From contig JACQFP010000057.1 in NCBI GenBank assembly GCA_016200005.1, forward strand, positions 1 through 59,161: a stretch of DNA of 59,161 nucleotides, given 5' to 3'. Shown one piece after another: positions 18,898 to 26,650 of this stretch (within the stretch, counting starts at the first letter, position 1; each line of letters starts with the position of its first letter). This stretch comes from Verrucomicrobiota bacterium (GTDB lineage Bacteria > Verrucomicrobiota > Verrucomicrobiia > Limisphaerales > PALSA-1396). The notes beneath the pieces are model-generated. The model was given only the letters and a program-made list of their open reading frames with translations, did not search any database and was not told the DNA's origin. The translations under genes were made by a program, and so were the position numbers.

Positions 18898-19337
18898 CAG
18901 TGAAAATCCTTTCGCTCTTCCGGGATGCAAAATTCCGCTCGCAAGGAGGAGGGCAATACCGACCGCAGCCGACAACACAGCGGGCCAGTCGAGCCGAGAT
19001 TCGCCGCAGAGTGGAGACCAGCAGCTTTCGCCCAGCACGCCGCCCACTGCCTTCAAGAACTAAAGGAGATGCTACTTCTACGGCGGATGTTTTATCAAAT
19101 GTCCCACGTAATTTTAATATTTCAGACGATAGCAATCCGAACCTGCAAGTGATGTGTTTTAGGACGCAGGAATAAAAAGCGACCTCGTGTCCCAAAGCGT
19201 CCAGTTCTCTCGCGAGGTCGCAGACGTGAAATCGTCAGGACGTTAAAATTGCAATGCGCAAGTCTATGACCTATCGGGGTTTCATGGCACCGTTCTGATT
19301 TCTCCAAAGGGCTTGGGCTGAGAGGAGCGGAGCGGCG
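18898..19337 (-). other. Gene-free 440 bp; probable operon promoter region
   Basis: No coding sequence is convincing here. The stretch contains the terminator of the YdcF-like gene (19171-19221), followed on the minus strand by an AT-rich part around 19085-19140 (ACGTAATTTTAATATTTCAG on the plus strand). This would be a natural place for the promoter of the MBOAT-to-WcaF operon. I could not assign -35/-10 hexamers with confidence and saw no ops/JUMPstart-like GGCGGTAGC. Confidence 0.4.
19171..19221 (-). terminator. Rho-independent terminator after the YdcF-like gene
   Basis: On the minus strand a 9-bp perfect stem (GCGACCTCG paired with CGAGGTCGC, arms at 19213-19221 and 19179-19187) is followed at once by TTTTTATT. 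It lies about 115 bp downstream of the stop of the gene at 19338-20027 and separates that transcript from the MBOAT operon. Confidence 0.75.
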
Positions 19338-20027
19338 CTAGTATTTCAAAACGTAGTAGATGAATTTCAGAACTTCATTTTGAAAGTTGAGCACACCGCC
19401 TTCTGTTTTCCACCAGGATAGGGAGTCGCATTCGCTCGCGGACAGTGCGACAACGCGCACGTTCGTCGCTGTTGTTTTGAGTCGTTTAGTAAAAATCCAT
19501 TTGGCCCGCCGGGAATGAAACAGATCCGTGGGAATGATGACGCTTTTGGCCGAAGAACTTTTCGCCCATCGCGCCACGGCCAGAGATTCGTCGGAGGTAT
19601 TGGAAACCGATTCCCCGATTACTGAAATTGCATTTGCAGGAACGCCTTGCCGCAACACCACTTCGGTCATTGATTCTGTTTCACCCTTCGTTATGCCGAC
19701 GGTGTCCGTTGGGTTTCGTCTGACCTTTACAATTAGAACCCGGGGCGCGAAACCCAGATGATAAAGCCGGGCCGCCTCGAAGGGACGCTGTTGTAAGCCG
19801 CCGCCGAGAACTACAATCGCGTCCGCCTTTTCCAGTTTATCATTCACAATCCATGTTTGTGCGCACCAGGTCAGGAAGTCAGCGCGGACCATCCACAACA
19901 AAGCGACAATTAAGAATAGATACCCGGGCCGGATCAGCCAACGGCAACGATGCAGCCTCCCAGGGGTGGTATGCGACTCGCTGTGGCTGCATTGTTTGCG
20001 ACCCGGCTCGGTGATCAGTGCAGGCAT
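19338..20027 (-). CDS. YdcF/ElyC/SanA-like (DUF218) membrane-anchored protein
   Basis: 229 aa. An N-terminal membrane segment (GYLFLIVALLWMV) is followed by the DUF218 core: DAIVVLGGGLQQRPFEAARL, GETESMTEVVLRQG, ISVIGESVSNTSDESLAVA and VIIPTDLFHSRRA, which carry the conserved acidic, Thr and His/Arg positions. Family members such as ElyC and SanA act in envelope integrity; their biochemical activity is uncertain. A YdcF-like gene inside polysaccharide loci is common in this kind of genome. It has its own terminator and is flanked upstream by 1.2 kb without clear genes, so it is probably a single-gene unit. Confidence 0.78.
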   Translation of the reverse strand: MPALITEPGRKQCSHSESHTTPGRLHRCRWLIRPGYLFLIVALLWMVRADFLTWCAQTWIVNDKLEKADAIVVLGGGLQQRPFEAARLYHLGFAPRVLIVKVRRNPTDTVGITKGETESMTEVVLRQGVPANAISVIGESVSNTSDESLAVARWAKSSSAKSVIIPTDLFHSRRAKWIFTKRLKTTATNVRVVALSASECDSLSWWKTEGGVLNFQNEVLKFIYYVLKY

Positions 20028-20231
20028 GAGAAGGCAAAGGCTGAAATCAGACCGGGGAGCGCACGCGGCCCGCGTGTCGTTTTACGCGCCCTCGCGGAAA
20101 ACCCAGATCGGTAAGTGAACATCTTAAACCGCAGATGGACGCAGATACCCAACAAAATGCTGAAACGCTGCCCAGTGAAGTAGGAACAAACTTCACGGGC
20201 CAATGAAAAACTGAAATGCGGAGATTCGACC

Positions 20232-20315
20232 GCGGCGATGAATCGACCGCACTCCAGACGCTCCGCGAGGTTTCGACTGCCATCTGCGTTCATGTTCCCC
20301 CATCTGCGGTTAGAA
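20232..20315 (+). repeat. Dispersed 85-bp repeat, copy 1
   Basis: First of seven related copies. Shared elements in order are GCGGCGATRAATCG, GCACTCCAGACGCT, GCGAG or GCGAA, then CATCTGCGTTCATG and CCATCTGCGGTT. All copies in the window have the same orientation, opposite to the surrounding genes. In reverse the copies tend to keep an open frame that looks like a short peptide (RNLAERLECGRFIAA), but they are far too many and too short to be genes. Confidence 0.8.
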
Positions 20316-20380
20316 TTCCGGGACCGTCCTCAGTATTTCCAATATGACATCCGCAATCTCTGCGCTTCGCCCGTCCGCTT

Positions 20381-20600
20381 GTGCACGTTTGCGAGCATGC
20401 CACGCCCGTGTCGGCACAGGCGTTGTGCCGCCCGGCACACGGCGTGTGTCCCGGTGCACAAGGGCTGTGCGGCGCCCGCCAGGCCCTGTGCCGTCGGCCA
20501 CCAGGCCGGTGGTTGAGTTGACATCGCGTGGGTACATGAGCACGCCTCTTGTTCGGGCAGTCACAAAGGGTGTGCGCGAGGGCGCACGGTCAGCCGGACG
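20381..20600. other. GC-rich chain of short hairpins
   Basis: Successive inverted repeats built on GCACA/TGTGC: CGGCACA-ggcgt-TGTGCCG (about 20413-20431), CACAC-ggc-GTGTG (about 20436-20452) and GTGCG-cgaggg-CGCAC (about 20571-20590). The composition differs sharply from the AT-richer filler on both sides. It could be a structured RNA, a decayed repeat or a protein-binding array; no function is evident. Confidence 0.35.
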
Positions 20601-21296
20601 CCGCACAAACGCTCTTTGACATCTGGCAACCATGGACATGGCGCTCGCTAAGGGCTGATTTGCAGCAACTTGCATGGTAGGAGACGAGGCACTAAGCAAA
20701 AGCTGACAGAGTTGAGAGTTCAAAGTTGAGCGTTGAGGGTTGACCCCGGCCTCAGCTATCGGGGTAGAGGGTTGACCCCGGCCTCGGAGCGCGAACCGCC
20801 GAGTCCGCGCGATCCCATCCGGTGTTGGAGTTCACGCTTTAGCGTGTCCGATGAGCCAGAGGGGAATCAGGTGAGCAGCCCTGTTTATGATTTCGAAATC
20901 GCGCCTCGGGACCATGAACCATTGGCCGATCCAAGCCGGATCAAAAGCGATCTTGACGCGCGCGTGCCCGGCACTGCCTGTTGCCATCCAGGCCAACGTA
21001 TTTCGCGCAATAATGCCTTATGTCGGAACGAGTAAGACATTTAAAATATTTGTTGCATCCACAACAGGACGTGGAAAGTTCAAGCATCGTACCCAAGGTA
21101 TTGCGATGGGCGGAAGGTTCCGCGATGCGCCTTGGTGTTCAGAAGATCCGCCTTGAAGGAGGCAACGCCGGTCCAAAGCGCGCGCGGATGCGCCGCTTCT
21201 GAAACACCGTTTTTTCACTTTCCCCAGCCTCACGGTGAAGTTGGGGAATTTCGGTAAACAAACAAACAAACAAACATCCGAAAGGAGGTGAATAGC

Positions 21297-21677
21297 ATGA
21301 AGATTAATCCAAAACGGATCGCCAAACGGCTGCAGACGGTGATTGATGGCTGGGAAAGACTTCGACCTTCGAAGACTTTTGCCGGCATGACTCTTGATGA
21401 CTTCAAATCCAGAGTCGCACCATCATTGAGCACCCGCGTGGACCTGTCCACGCTGCAAACGCAGGCGACGAACTCGCGCACGACGCGCCATCAGTCAGAC
21501 ATCGTCAGTAATGACCTTGCGAACCTGGTGGTCAACGCCGTGAAGGGTGATCCGGAGGAGGGAGAGGACGGGCCTCTCTACGCCGCCTTGGGGTACATCC
21601 CGAAAAGTGCGAGGCGAAGTGGCCTTACCCGCAAGAGTTCGACCACTCCGCCCGTGGACACCGCAGCCGGCAAGTAG
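21297..21677 (+). CDS. Conserved hypothetical protein with strong RBS
   Basis: 126 aa, plus strand, opposite to its neighbours. A textbook AAAGGAGGTGAATAGC ribosome-binding site precedes ATG 21297, so this start beats the GTG nine bases earlier, which lies inside the Shine-Dalgarno. The layout RIAKRLQTVIDGWERLRPS, FAGMTLDDFKSRVAPSL, then LVVNAVKGDPEEGEDGPLY and YIPKSARRSGLTRK matches a small protein I recall as recurrent and functionally unknown in Verrucomicrobia and related phyla; the recall is general, not a database result. A Rho-independent terminator follows, so it is a monocistronic and probably well-expressed gene. Confidence 0.8.
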   Translation: MKINPKRIAKRLQTVIDGWERLRPSKTFAGMTLDDFKSRVAPSLSTRVDLSTLQTQATNSRTTRHQSDIVSNDLANLVVNAVKGDPEEGEDGPLYAALGYIPKSARRSGLTRKSSTTPPVDTAAGK

Positions 21678-21694
21678 CCCGCTGCAGTCGGTAA

Positions 21695-21734
21695 CAAGGG
21701 CCGGGTCCTTACTCGATCCGGCCCCCTTTGTTTC
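21695..21734 (+). terminator. Rho-independent terminator of the 21297 gene
   Basis: An inverted repeat pairs AAGGGCCGGGTC with GATCCGGCCCCCTT (one small bulge) around a CTTACTC loop and is followed by TTTGTTTC. It begins 18 bp after the stop codon on the plus strand. Confidence 0.8.
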
Positions 21735-21858
21735 AACGCGTGGTTGAAAAAAATGTTGGTGAAAAGTCAAAGTATTGCTGCCGCCGGTTAGCTTCTGAGT
21801 AACACCACAACTACTCATGCCTTGCGCCATAAATCAAATGAAAAGTAAGTTTTATTTT

Positions 21859-22587
21859 TCAAGCTCGGCAACGCGGGCAATGATAACTGGATAACGCGGC
21901 GGCCTTCCGGGCCAAATGCGCCGCCACCGCAAATGCCAGCCGCACATACATCCCGCTGCTGTAACGTTTCACCGGTGTGTCCAAAAACTTTTCCACTTCA
22001 GCGAACGCCACAATCTCGTCGAACTTCTTTTTGATCTCCGCCCGGTGCATTCCCAGAATCGCGCCGTTCAGGAAAATGTTTTCCCGCCCCGTCAGTTCCG
22101 GATGAAACCCTGTTCCCACTTCCAACACGCTCGCCACGCGCCCCTTGATCCGCACCCGTCCTTCCGTCGGCTCGGTGATGCGGCTCAGGATTTTGAGCAA
22201 CGTGCTTTTACCTGCCCCGTTGCGACCAATGATCCCCACCACTTCGCCCTGGCGCACTTCAAAGCTCACATTTTTCAAGGCCCAGAAGTCTTCGGAGGAC
22301 GGTTGAGAGTTGATAGTTGCCTCCGGCTCGGCTTCCGGCGCGGAGCCTACAGCGTGGAGCGCGACTACGGCTCGGAGAGAGGGTTGAGAGGAATTCGACA
22401 CCTCACCCTGTCCTCTCCCCGGTCGAGGCGGAGAGGGTGCGCCGCGACGGAACAAAGCGCGAAAGGGAGCGGCGCATTTTTGCGCGATGACGTCGCGGAG
22501 CGCGACGTAACGCTGGCGCTCGCCACTCTGGTGGCGAATACGATACTTCTTCCCTAAACCTTCTACGGAAATGATGATGTCACTCAT
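21859..22587 (-). pseudogene. Truncated Wzt-like ATPase (fragment 1)
   Basis: 242 codons remain. [17 protein letters not shown], Walker [28 protein letters not shown] and the ABC signature [17 protein letters not shown] are intact. Similarity then ends abruptly near 21912 and the frame finishes with an unrelated tail ([17 protein letters not shown]). Walker B, the switch histidine and the whole C-terminal glycan-binding domain are missing, so ATPase activity is not expected. The linker before [11 protein letters not shown] consists of low-complexity filler (about 22290-22460). It is closest in sequence to the intact copy at 15063-16487 and to fragment 2 at 23171. Confidence 0.85.
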
Positions 22588-22638
22588 GGGTGCGGGGGCA
22601 AGAAGAGTGGAGAGCGGAATCAGGCGGCAGGCATCGTC

Positions 22639-22941
22639 TTAAAGTATCGGGCGATTTCTTCCGATCCAATACTCGGGTCGCCGATGGCCGTGGGCGACAG
22701 CCAAAACCCAGATGGTATCGAGCCAAATGTGGTAGGCGATGTAATAGCGGAACACTTTGAGATTCACGCGTCGGTAACCTTTTGACCTCAGGCGTGGTAG
22801 TTCTGGATGCTCCCGAATCCAAAGCATTGTCCTGCGTGCTTCCTCTTTCAAACGTATGCCAAGGCCTGGTTCGATTGCTTCGTAGCGTGCCACCGCTTCA
22901 TTCAGTTTGGCCTCGGCTTCCTGAAGAATTTCCAGGTTCAC
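22639..22941 (-). CDS. ParE/RelE-family toxin
   Basis: 100 aa. LQEAEAKLNEAVARYEAIEP, the GLGIRLKEEARRTM helix and the C-terminal strand IWVLAVAHGHRRPEYW match the ParE fold, whose members poison gyrase (ParE) or cleave mRNA (RelE). The start is GTG at 22941 and overlaps the antitoxin stop by 4 nt (GTGA), the normal arrangement of such modules. The pair sits between two truncated wzt copies, so it is a cassette inserted in the exporter region. I see no inactivating change. Confidence 0.87.
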   Translation of the reverse strand: MNLEILQEAEAKLNEAVARYEAIEPGLGIRLKEEARRTMLWIREHPELPRLRSKGYRRVNLKVFRYYIAYHIWLDTIWVLAVAHGHRRPEYWIGRNRPIL

Positions 22942-23174
22942 GAAGGGAAGCGACGATCGAGATCGGCAAACACATCTTCCAAAGACCTTGTCGTGGCCGC
23001 GCCGGTTTCCACCGCTTTCATCCGGCGGCAGATTTCGTCCTCCCAGGCAGCCTCGGCTTGCGGGGAAAATTCCTGGTCGTCTTCAGAAAGCTCCAAGAGG
23101 ATTCGCGCCAGCACGATTCGCTGGTCGGACGGCAGTTCCAAAGCATCTTTGGCGAGTTCAGAAATCGCTTTCAT
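22938..23174 (-). CDS. Antitoxin of the ParE-type module
   Basis: 78 aa, addiction-module-component type: [20 protein letters not shown] at the N-terminus and an acidic centre ([19 protein letters not shown]), the usual length and composition. It should neutralise the toxin encoded immediately downstream. Its ATG (23174) overlaps by 4 nt the stop of the preceding truncated wzt frame (ATGA), so translation of the antitoxin may now be coupled to the broken ATPase fragment. Confidence 0.85.
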   Translation of the reverse strand: MKAISELAKDALELPSDQRIVLARILLELSEDDQEFSPQAEAAWEDEICRRMKAVETGAATTRSLEDVFADLDRRFPS

Positions 23175-23692
23175 GGAAAAAAGGATAGGCTTTTGGACGC
23201 CAGGTGTCGAGCCTCGGTTTGCTGATTTGGAAGCAGGCCGAAAATATTCTCGCGTCCCGTCAGTTCCGGGTGAAAGCCGGTGCCCACCTCCAACAAAGAC
23301 GCAATGCGTCCTCTCACATTCACCCGGCCTTCCGTCGGCTCCGTGATGCGGCTCAGAATTTTGAGCAACGTGCTTTTCCCCGCCCAGTTGCGACCAATGA
23401 TGCCGACGACTTCGCCCTGGCGCACTTCAAAGCTCACATTTTTGAGTGCCCAGAAGTCTTCGGAGGACGGAGGACGGAGGACGGAGGACGGATCGGGCTG
23501 GCCTCTGGCCTCTGACTTCCGTCTTCCGGCTTCAGAACTCCGTCTTCCGGCTTCCGGCTTCCGTCTTCTGAAAAGGCTTTTCGCCTTTTCCGCGATGACA
23601 TCGCGCAGGGCGACGTAGCCGCGTCCCTGCTGCTGATGGGCAATGCGGTATTTCTTGCCCAAGTTCTCGACGGAGATGATGATGTCACTCAT
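23171..23692 (-). pseudogene. Truncated Wzt-like ATPase (fragment 2)
   Basis: About 173 codons from [20 protein letters not shown]. Similarity to Wzt stops at TGRENIF near 23244 and the remainder ([18 protein letters not shown]) is unrelated. The Walker A reads GRNWAGKST, where the family has GRNGAGKST, so even the P-loop is damaged. The linker before [11 protein letters not shown] is made of CCGGCTTCCGTCTT-type repeats (about 23455-23580). Ends four bases into the antitoxin gene. Not expected to function. Confidence 0.85.
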
Positions 23693-23751
23693 CCGAACGT
23701 GGCGGAGGAAAACAGCAGACAACTGGAATCGGCGGAATCAAACCGGACAAG

Positions 23752-23961
23752 CTACGCTGACTGAAGGTGCGGCTCAATGAAAGGCGGATGAAGCAGATAC
23801 TCCATTACCTCCGCCTGCATTCGTTCAATCTCAAGGCGATAGCCGCCGGCGACAGCATCGAATTCTTCCGGGCGGGCGGTTCGTCGCAACGTCACCAACC
23901 ATTGTTGAAACTGCTCGATGCGATCCTGTGTCGCCTTGAGTTCTTGCTCGTTGGTTATCAT
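23752..23961 (-). CDS. Small protein, antitoxin/HTH N-terminus-like
   Basis: 69 aa from ATG 23961, or 78 aa from a TTG at 23988. ITNEQELKATQDRIEQFQQW plus a long helix (FDAVAGGYRLEIERMQAEV) resembles the N-terminal helical part found on HigA/XRE-type antitoxins, but no helix-turn-helix follows. It may be an orphan remnant. AAAGGA lies 13 bases before the ATG. It sits between fragment 2 of wzt and the HepT pseudogene, in the middle of the toxin-antitoxin cluster. Confidence 0.5.
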   Translation of the reverse strand: MITNEQELKATQDRIEQFQQWLVTLRRTARPEEFDAVAGGYRLEIERMQAEVMEYLLHPPFIEPHLQSA

Positions 23962-23984
23962 ACATTTGCTTGTTTCCTTTGGAT

Positions 23985-24337
23985 TCAAAAGGAATAACCA
24001 GTTGCTTTCAACTCCGCCTCCAACTGTTGCGCCAGCGGTGGAATTTTGCTTTGCACAATATCCCAGATGATCTCGTCGTCCACGGTGTCATAGCCGTGAA
24101 TCAGCCGGTGGCGCAGGCCCACAATCCTCGGCAACTCCGGAATTCTCTCTGCCAAACTGGAATCCGCCGCGCCCGCCTTGCCCAGCGCTTCGCCAATAAT
24201 TTCAAATTGTCGCTCCACGGCGGAACGAACCATTTCGCTGGCGGAAAATTGTGCCAAGTCCAGGGGGCGGTGAATTTTCGGATGCGCCGCGCGGCTTCCA
24301 ACGCATCCAATAGTCGTTTGGCCGTCTCAACCTCCAT
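23985..24337 (-). pseudogene. hepT: Frameshifted HepT-like HEPN toxin
   Basis: The N-terminus (ETAKRLLDALEAARRIRKFT) is in one frame and the rest (QFSASEMVRSAVERQFEIIG through the HEPN motif RHRLIHGY and EIIWDIV) is in another. The two join at a CCCCC run (plus-strand GGGGG, 24263-24267); one extra C restores a complete ~115-aa HepT. HepT is the RNase or AMPylation target of MntA-HepT systems. Its start overlaps the mntA stop by 11 nt, the normal arrangement. Either a genuine inactivation, a phase-variable homopolymer, or a sequencing error. Confidence 0.82.
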
Positions 24338-24635
24338 AAAGGGTGCGCCGCTCCGCTGCAATCACCCGCTGCAAGATGGGATTGCGCAAGGAACGCTCCG
24401 TCAATAAATCCACCGGCCGCGCGAAGAGTTTTTCCAACGCTTCCGCCAGGGCCAGATACCGATCCGCATAGCCGCGGCCGTGCGGGCCGGCGAACCGCAC
24501 CACGAAATCCAAATCACTTTTAGCGGGATCAAAATCCGCGCGCACGGCGGAGCCAAACACGTCCAGGCGTTCCACTCCGAGCCGGCCGCATACGGCGGCA
24601 ATTCCCTCACGGTGATTCTCCAAAAGAAAAGTCAT
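24327..24635 (-). CDS. mntA: MntA-like minimal nucleotidyltransferase antitoxin
   Basis: 102 aa. The motif VFGSAVRADFDPAKSDLDFV holds the Gly-Ser and the paired aspartates of the Pol-beta superfamily fold. MntA antitoxins AMPylate a tyrosine next to the HepT HEPN site and so silence it. The gene is intact while the partner hepT is frameshifted. ATG at 24635; the preceding 300 bp contain a copy of the dispersed repeat. Confidence 0.87.
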   Translation of the reverse strand: MTFLLENHREGIAAVCGRLGVERLDVFGSAVRADFDPAKSDLDFVVRFAGPHGRGYADRYLALAEALEKLFARPVDLLTERSLRNPILQRVIAAERRTLYGG

Positions 24636-24773
24636 GGGGAAATCATTTTCCCGATTCCAACTTGAGTTGCAACAACGTTCATATTCACAAGATGTTTGAT
24701 TCCATTCGCCGTGTCAATTTGGGATAAAGCGCGTTCCGCACTTTCAACACGTTCGCCAAGCGGCCAGGCAAAA

Positions 24774-24856
24774 GCGGCGATGAATCGCGCGCACTCCAAA
24801 CGCTCCGCGAGGTTTCGACTGCGATCTGCGTTCATGTTCGGCCATCTGCGGTTGAA
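24774..24856 (+). repeat. Dispersed 85-bp repeat, copy 2
   Basis: Contains GCGGCGATGAATCGCGCGCA, CTCCAAACGCTCCGCGAGG and CATCTGCGGTTGAAAATC. It lies between mntA and the next nucleotidyltransferase pair. Confidence 0.8.
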
Positions 24857-24936
24857 AATCAGGGGCCGGCTTTCAGCTTTTCACAGTTTCAGCTTTTGCT
24901 GTGTAAATCGGCGTTCCTCCGCTCCAGGCGTGAACT

Positions 24937-25335
24937 TCAATGCTGCGCCGTGAATTCCACCTCGCCTGGCCGTGATGGCGTGACACGACCGGCAGGTCCC
25001 AAGGGAGGCAAGGCAATATCGCGCACCATCCAGGCCGGAACTTCGGGCGGGACGGCGGAGCGATTGCCCAGGACTTCCCGCAACCGGTTCACCGCCGTAA
25101 CCATGCGAAACAGCCGCGCATTGGCCTGATACCCCGCCAACCGCTTGAGCGCGCGGGCCGATACGTCCGGCGCTTCTGGTAATCGTTGATGCAAGGCCGC
25201 CGCCCAATCGGCCGCCTCCCGCAGAGCCGCGAGGTCGTGCGCAGTTCCCTGTTCCACCCCGTTCCAGATTTCATTCAGGCGGGCGGGATGAAAGGCCAGT
25301 TCATAGGCCAGTTGCAACTTTTCCCGGACGTTCAT
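24937..25335 (-). CDS. Unknown protein paired with a nucleotidyltransferase
   Basis: 132 aa, mainly helical (MNVREKLQLAYELAFHPARL, DLAALREAADWAAALHQRLP), proline-rich tail. No family recognised. The ATG at 25335 overlaps the stop of the nucleotidyltransferase by 4 nt (ATGA), so the two are one cassette; by analogy with other cassettes in this stretch it may be the partner of a toxin-antitoxin-like pair, but that is inference from arrangement only. The open frame extends 99 codons further into the upstream gene and is not used. Confidence 0.6.
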   Translation of the reverse strand: MNVREKLQLAYELAFHPARLNEIWNGVEQGTAHDLAALREAADWAAALHQRLPEAPDVSARALKRLAGYQANARLFRMVTAVNRLREVLGNRSAVPPEVPAWMVRDIALPPLGPAGRVTPSRPGEVEFTAQH

Positions 25336-25874
25336 TTGAGCCAGCGATGGCAATCGCGGTGCAGATTCTTCAAGTTTTCCACGACCATCATATCCGCCCG
25401 AAAGGCGTCCGGCAATCTTTGAACCGCCTGCGCGATGGCCTCCATGCCGAGCCGTCCGTGGATCATCAGGAACTGTATGTCCGCCTGGTCGGTGGGATCG
25501 TAACGAATCAACTTGCTCGCGGTCAGATCCGCTGCGCTCACCGTGAAGACTGTCAGATGCTCTCCCTGCCACAAAACCACCCGTCCCCCCATCGCGGGAT
25601 CGGCCAGGCACAAACGCAGCGGGCCGATCCATTCAATATGATCCCCGGCAAAATCCGCCGGCGGGTTGACCGGCAGCCCAATCTGCGCGGCGGCGCGGCG
25701 AAACTGGGTCTCATCGACCTTGCTGTAGGGACCGGCGATGTCCACGTCGAGGCTGATGCGGCCTTCTTCGCCCAACAACATGCAGGCCGCGCTGCCGAAG
25801 ACACACATCTCCGCCGTTCCCTTCAGCGCGCCGTCCAATTTCCCCAGATAAGTTTGCAACGCGGCGTTGTCCAT
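25332..25874 (-). CDS. AbiEii/DUF6036-type nucleotidyltransferase
   Basis: 180 aa. CVFGSAACMLLGEEGRISLD then VDIAGPYSKV gives the Gly-Ser and D-x-D pattern of minimal nucleotidyltransferases. LTVFTVSAADLTASKLIRY is the conserved Ala/Lys helix of this group, followed by YDPTDQADIQFL. Such proteins occur in two-gene modules that behave as toxin-antitoxin or abortive-infection systems. Intact, unlike the related gene at 26651-27185. Confidence 0.78.
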   Translation of the reverse strand: MDNAALQTYLGKLDGALKGTAEMCVFGSAACMLLGEEGRISLDVDIAGPYSKVDETQFRRAAAQIGLPVNPPADFAGDHIEWIGPLRLCLADPAMGGRVVLWQGEHLTVFTVSAADLTASKLIRYDPTDQADIQFLMIHGRLGMEAIAQAVQRLPDAFRADMMVVENLKNLHRDCHRWLK

Positions 25875-26311
25875 GAATCCGTTTCCATGCGAATTACAAA
25901 ATGCTCAGGCCGTCAGCATTTGCTGCCATCGTGAAAGTGAGAATCCAAAACATCGCGTTCGGCAGTCGGCAATCAAAGTCCGTTCCCGTTTTAAACAAAC
26001 CCGCCAGATGCAAAAACAGAAATGGGGAAAGCGGAAAACTGAAAAGCGCCGATAAATCGCGCGCACTCCAGACGCGGCGCGAGTTCTTGGCCAACATCTG
26101 CGTTCATGTTCCTCCATCTGCGGTTAATAGTCTGGAGCCGTTTTCAGCGATTCGGAGTCTCAACATTCAACATTCAACATTCAACTCTCAATCCGGATAG
26201 CCGAGGTCGGGGCCAACACTCAACTCTCAACCATCAACTCTCAACTGTTTTGATTAGAGCCTCATCACCTCGTCTCCTACAATTTCAGTGTTTTAGCATT
26301 TCAGCTTTTGA
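25875..26311. other. 437 bp of filler with one dispersed repeat
   Basis: No gene. Contains dispersed-repeat copy 3, a tandem run of TCAACAT/TCAACTC units (26159-26196 and 26217-26245), and the reverse of a second shared block (GTAGGAGACGAGGTGATGAG on the minus strand, about 26252-26281) that also occurs at 20680 and 29284. Confidence 0.6.
26045..26130 (+). repeat. Dispersed 85-bp repeat, copy 3
   Basis: GCGCCGATAAATCGCGCGCA, CTCCAGACGCGGCGCGAGTT, CATCTGCGTTCATGTTCC and CATCTGCGGTTAATAG in the same order as in the other copies. Confidence 0.8.
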
Positions 26312-26635
26312 TTAAAGCCTCGTCTGCTGCGATTCCACATTCCGGCTTTTCCGCCGGTCAAGGGCCTGCTCAAAACTGACCAGCTCCCGCAGCAACGCGT
26401 TGTCGCGCGAGTAGGCGTCGCCGCCCTCCTCCCGGAGCAGGCGATACAGTTGCCGTTCCGGTTCGGGCAAGGGATTGGCGACGACCGACGGTAGGAGGCC
26501 CGCCCGGCTCAAGCGCGACCGCGCGATGCCCACCAGACACGCGGCAATGGTGGTTCGTCCGGCCTGAAAGTCGGCCAGGCCCGCCCGCAGGAGCGCTTCG
26601 CCCGGCAACCCTTTGAGCAAATCATCCGGTGACAT
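26312..26635 (-). CDS. Unknown protein downstream of a broken nucleotidyltransferase
   Basis: 107 aa beginning MSPDDLLKGLPGEALLRAGL, helical, with EPERQLYRLLREEGGDAYSR in the C-terminal half. Not recognised. It starts 15 bp after the end of the frameshifted nucleotidyltransferase, in the same relation as 24937-25335 to 25332-25874, so it probably was the partner gene of that cassette. The frame itself is intact. Confidence 0.6.
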   Translation of the reverse strand: MSPDDLLKGLPGEALLRAGLADFQAGRTTIAACLVGIARSRLSRAGLLPSVVANPLPEPERQLYRLLREEGGDAYSRDNALLRELVSFEQALDRRKSRNVESQQTRL

Positions 26636-26650
26636 GGCAGGGTGGCGGGT

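Larger units (their letters stand above)
20028..21296. other. 1.27 kb without a confident gene
   Basis: Contents by position: one copy of the dispersed 85-bp repeat (20232-20315), a GC-rich series of short hairpins (20381-20600), tandem GGTTGACCCCGGCCTC units (20737-20782), a short palindrome CACGCTTTAGCGTG (near 20833), and at 21219-21255 a TTCCCCA/TGGGGAA inverted repeat just ahead of ACAAACAAACAAAC and the next gene. The short frames present have no recognisable similarity and several run through the repeats. Confidence 0.5.

Noticed and set aside
19338-20027. Exosortase or PEP-CTERM-related function for the YdcF-like gene
   Set aside because: Such loci often contain YdcF proteins, but no exosortase motif or PEP-CTERM protein is present in the window.
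20330-20723. Arginine/proline-rich frames on both strands in the GC-rich hairpin region
   Set aside because: Composition-driven; no start signal and no similarity; the inverted repeats explain the sequence better.
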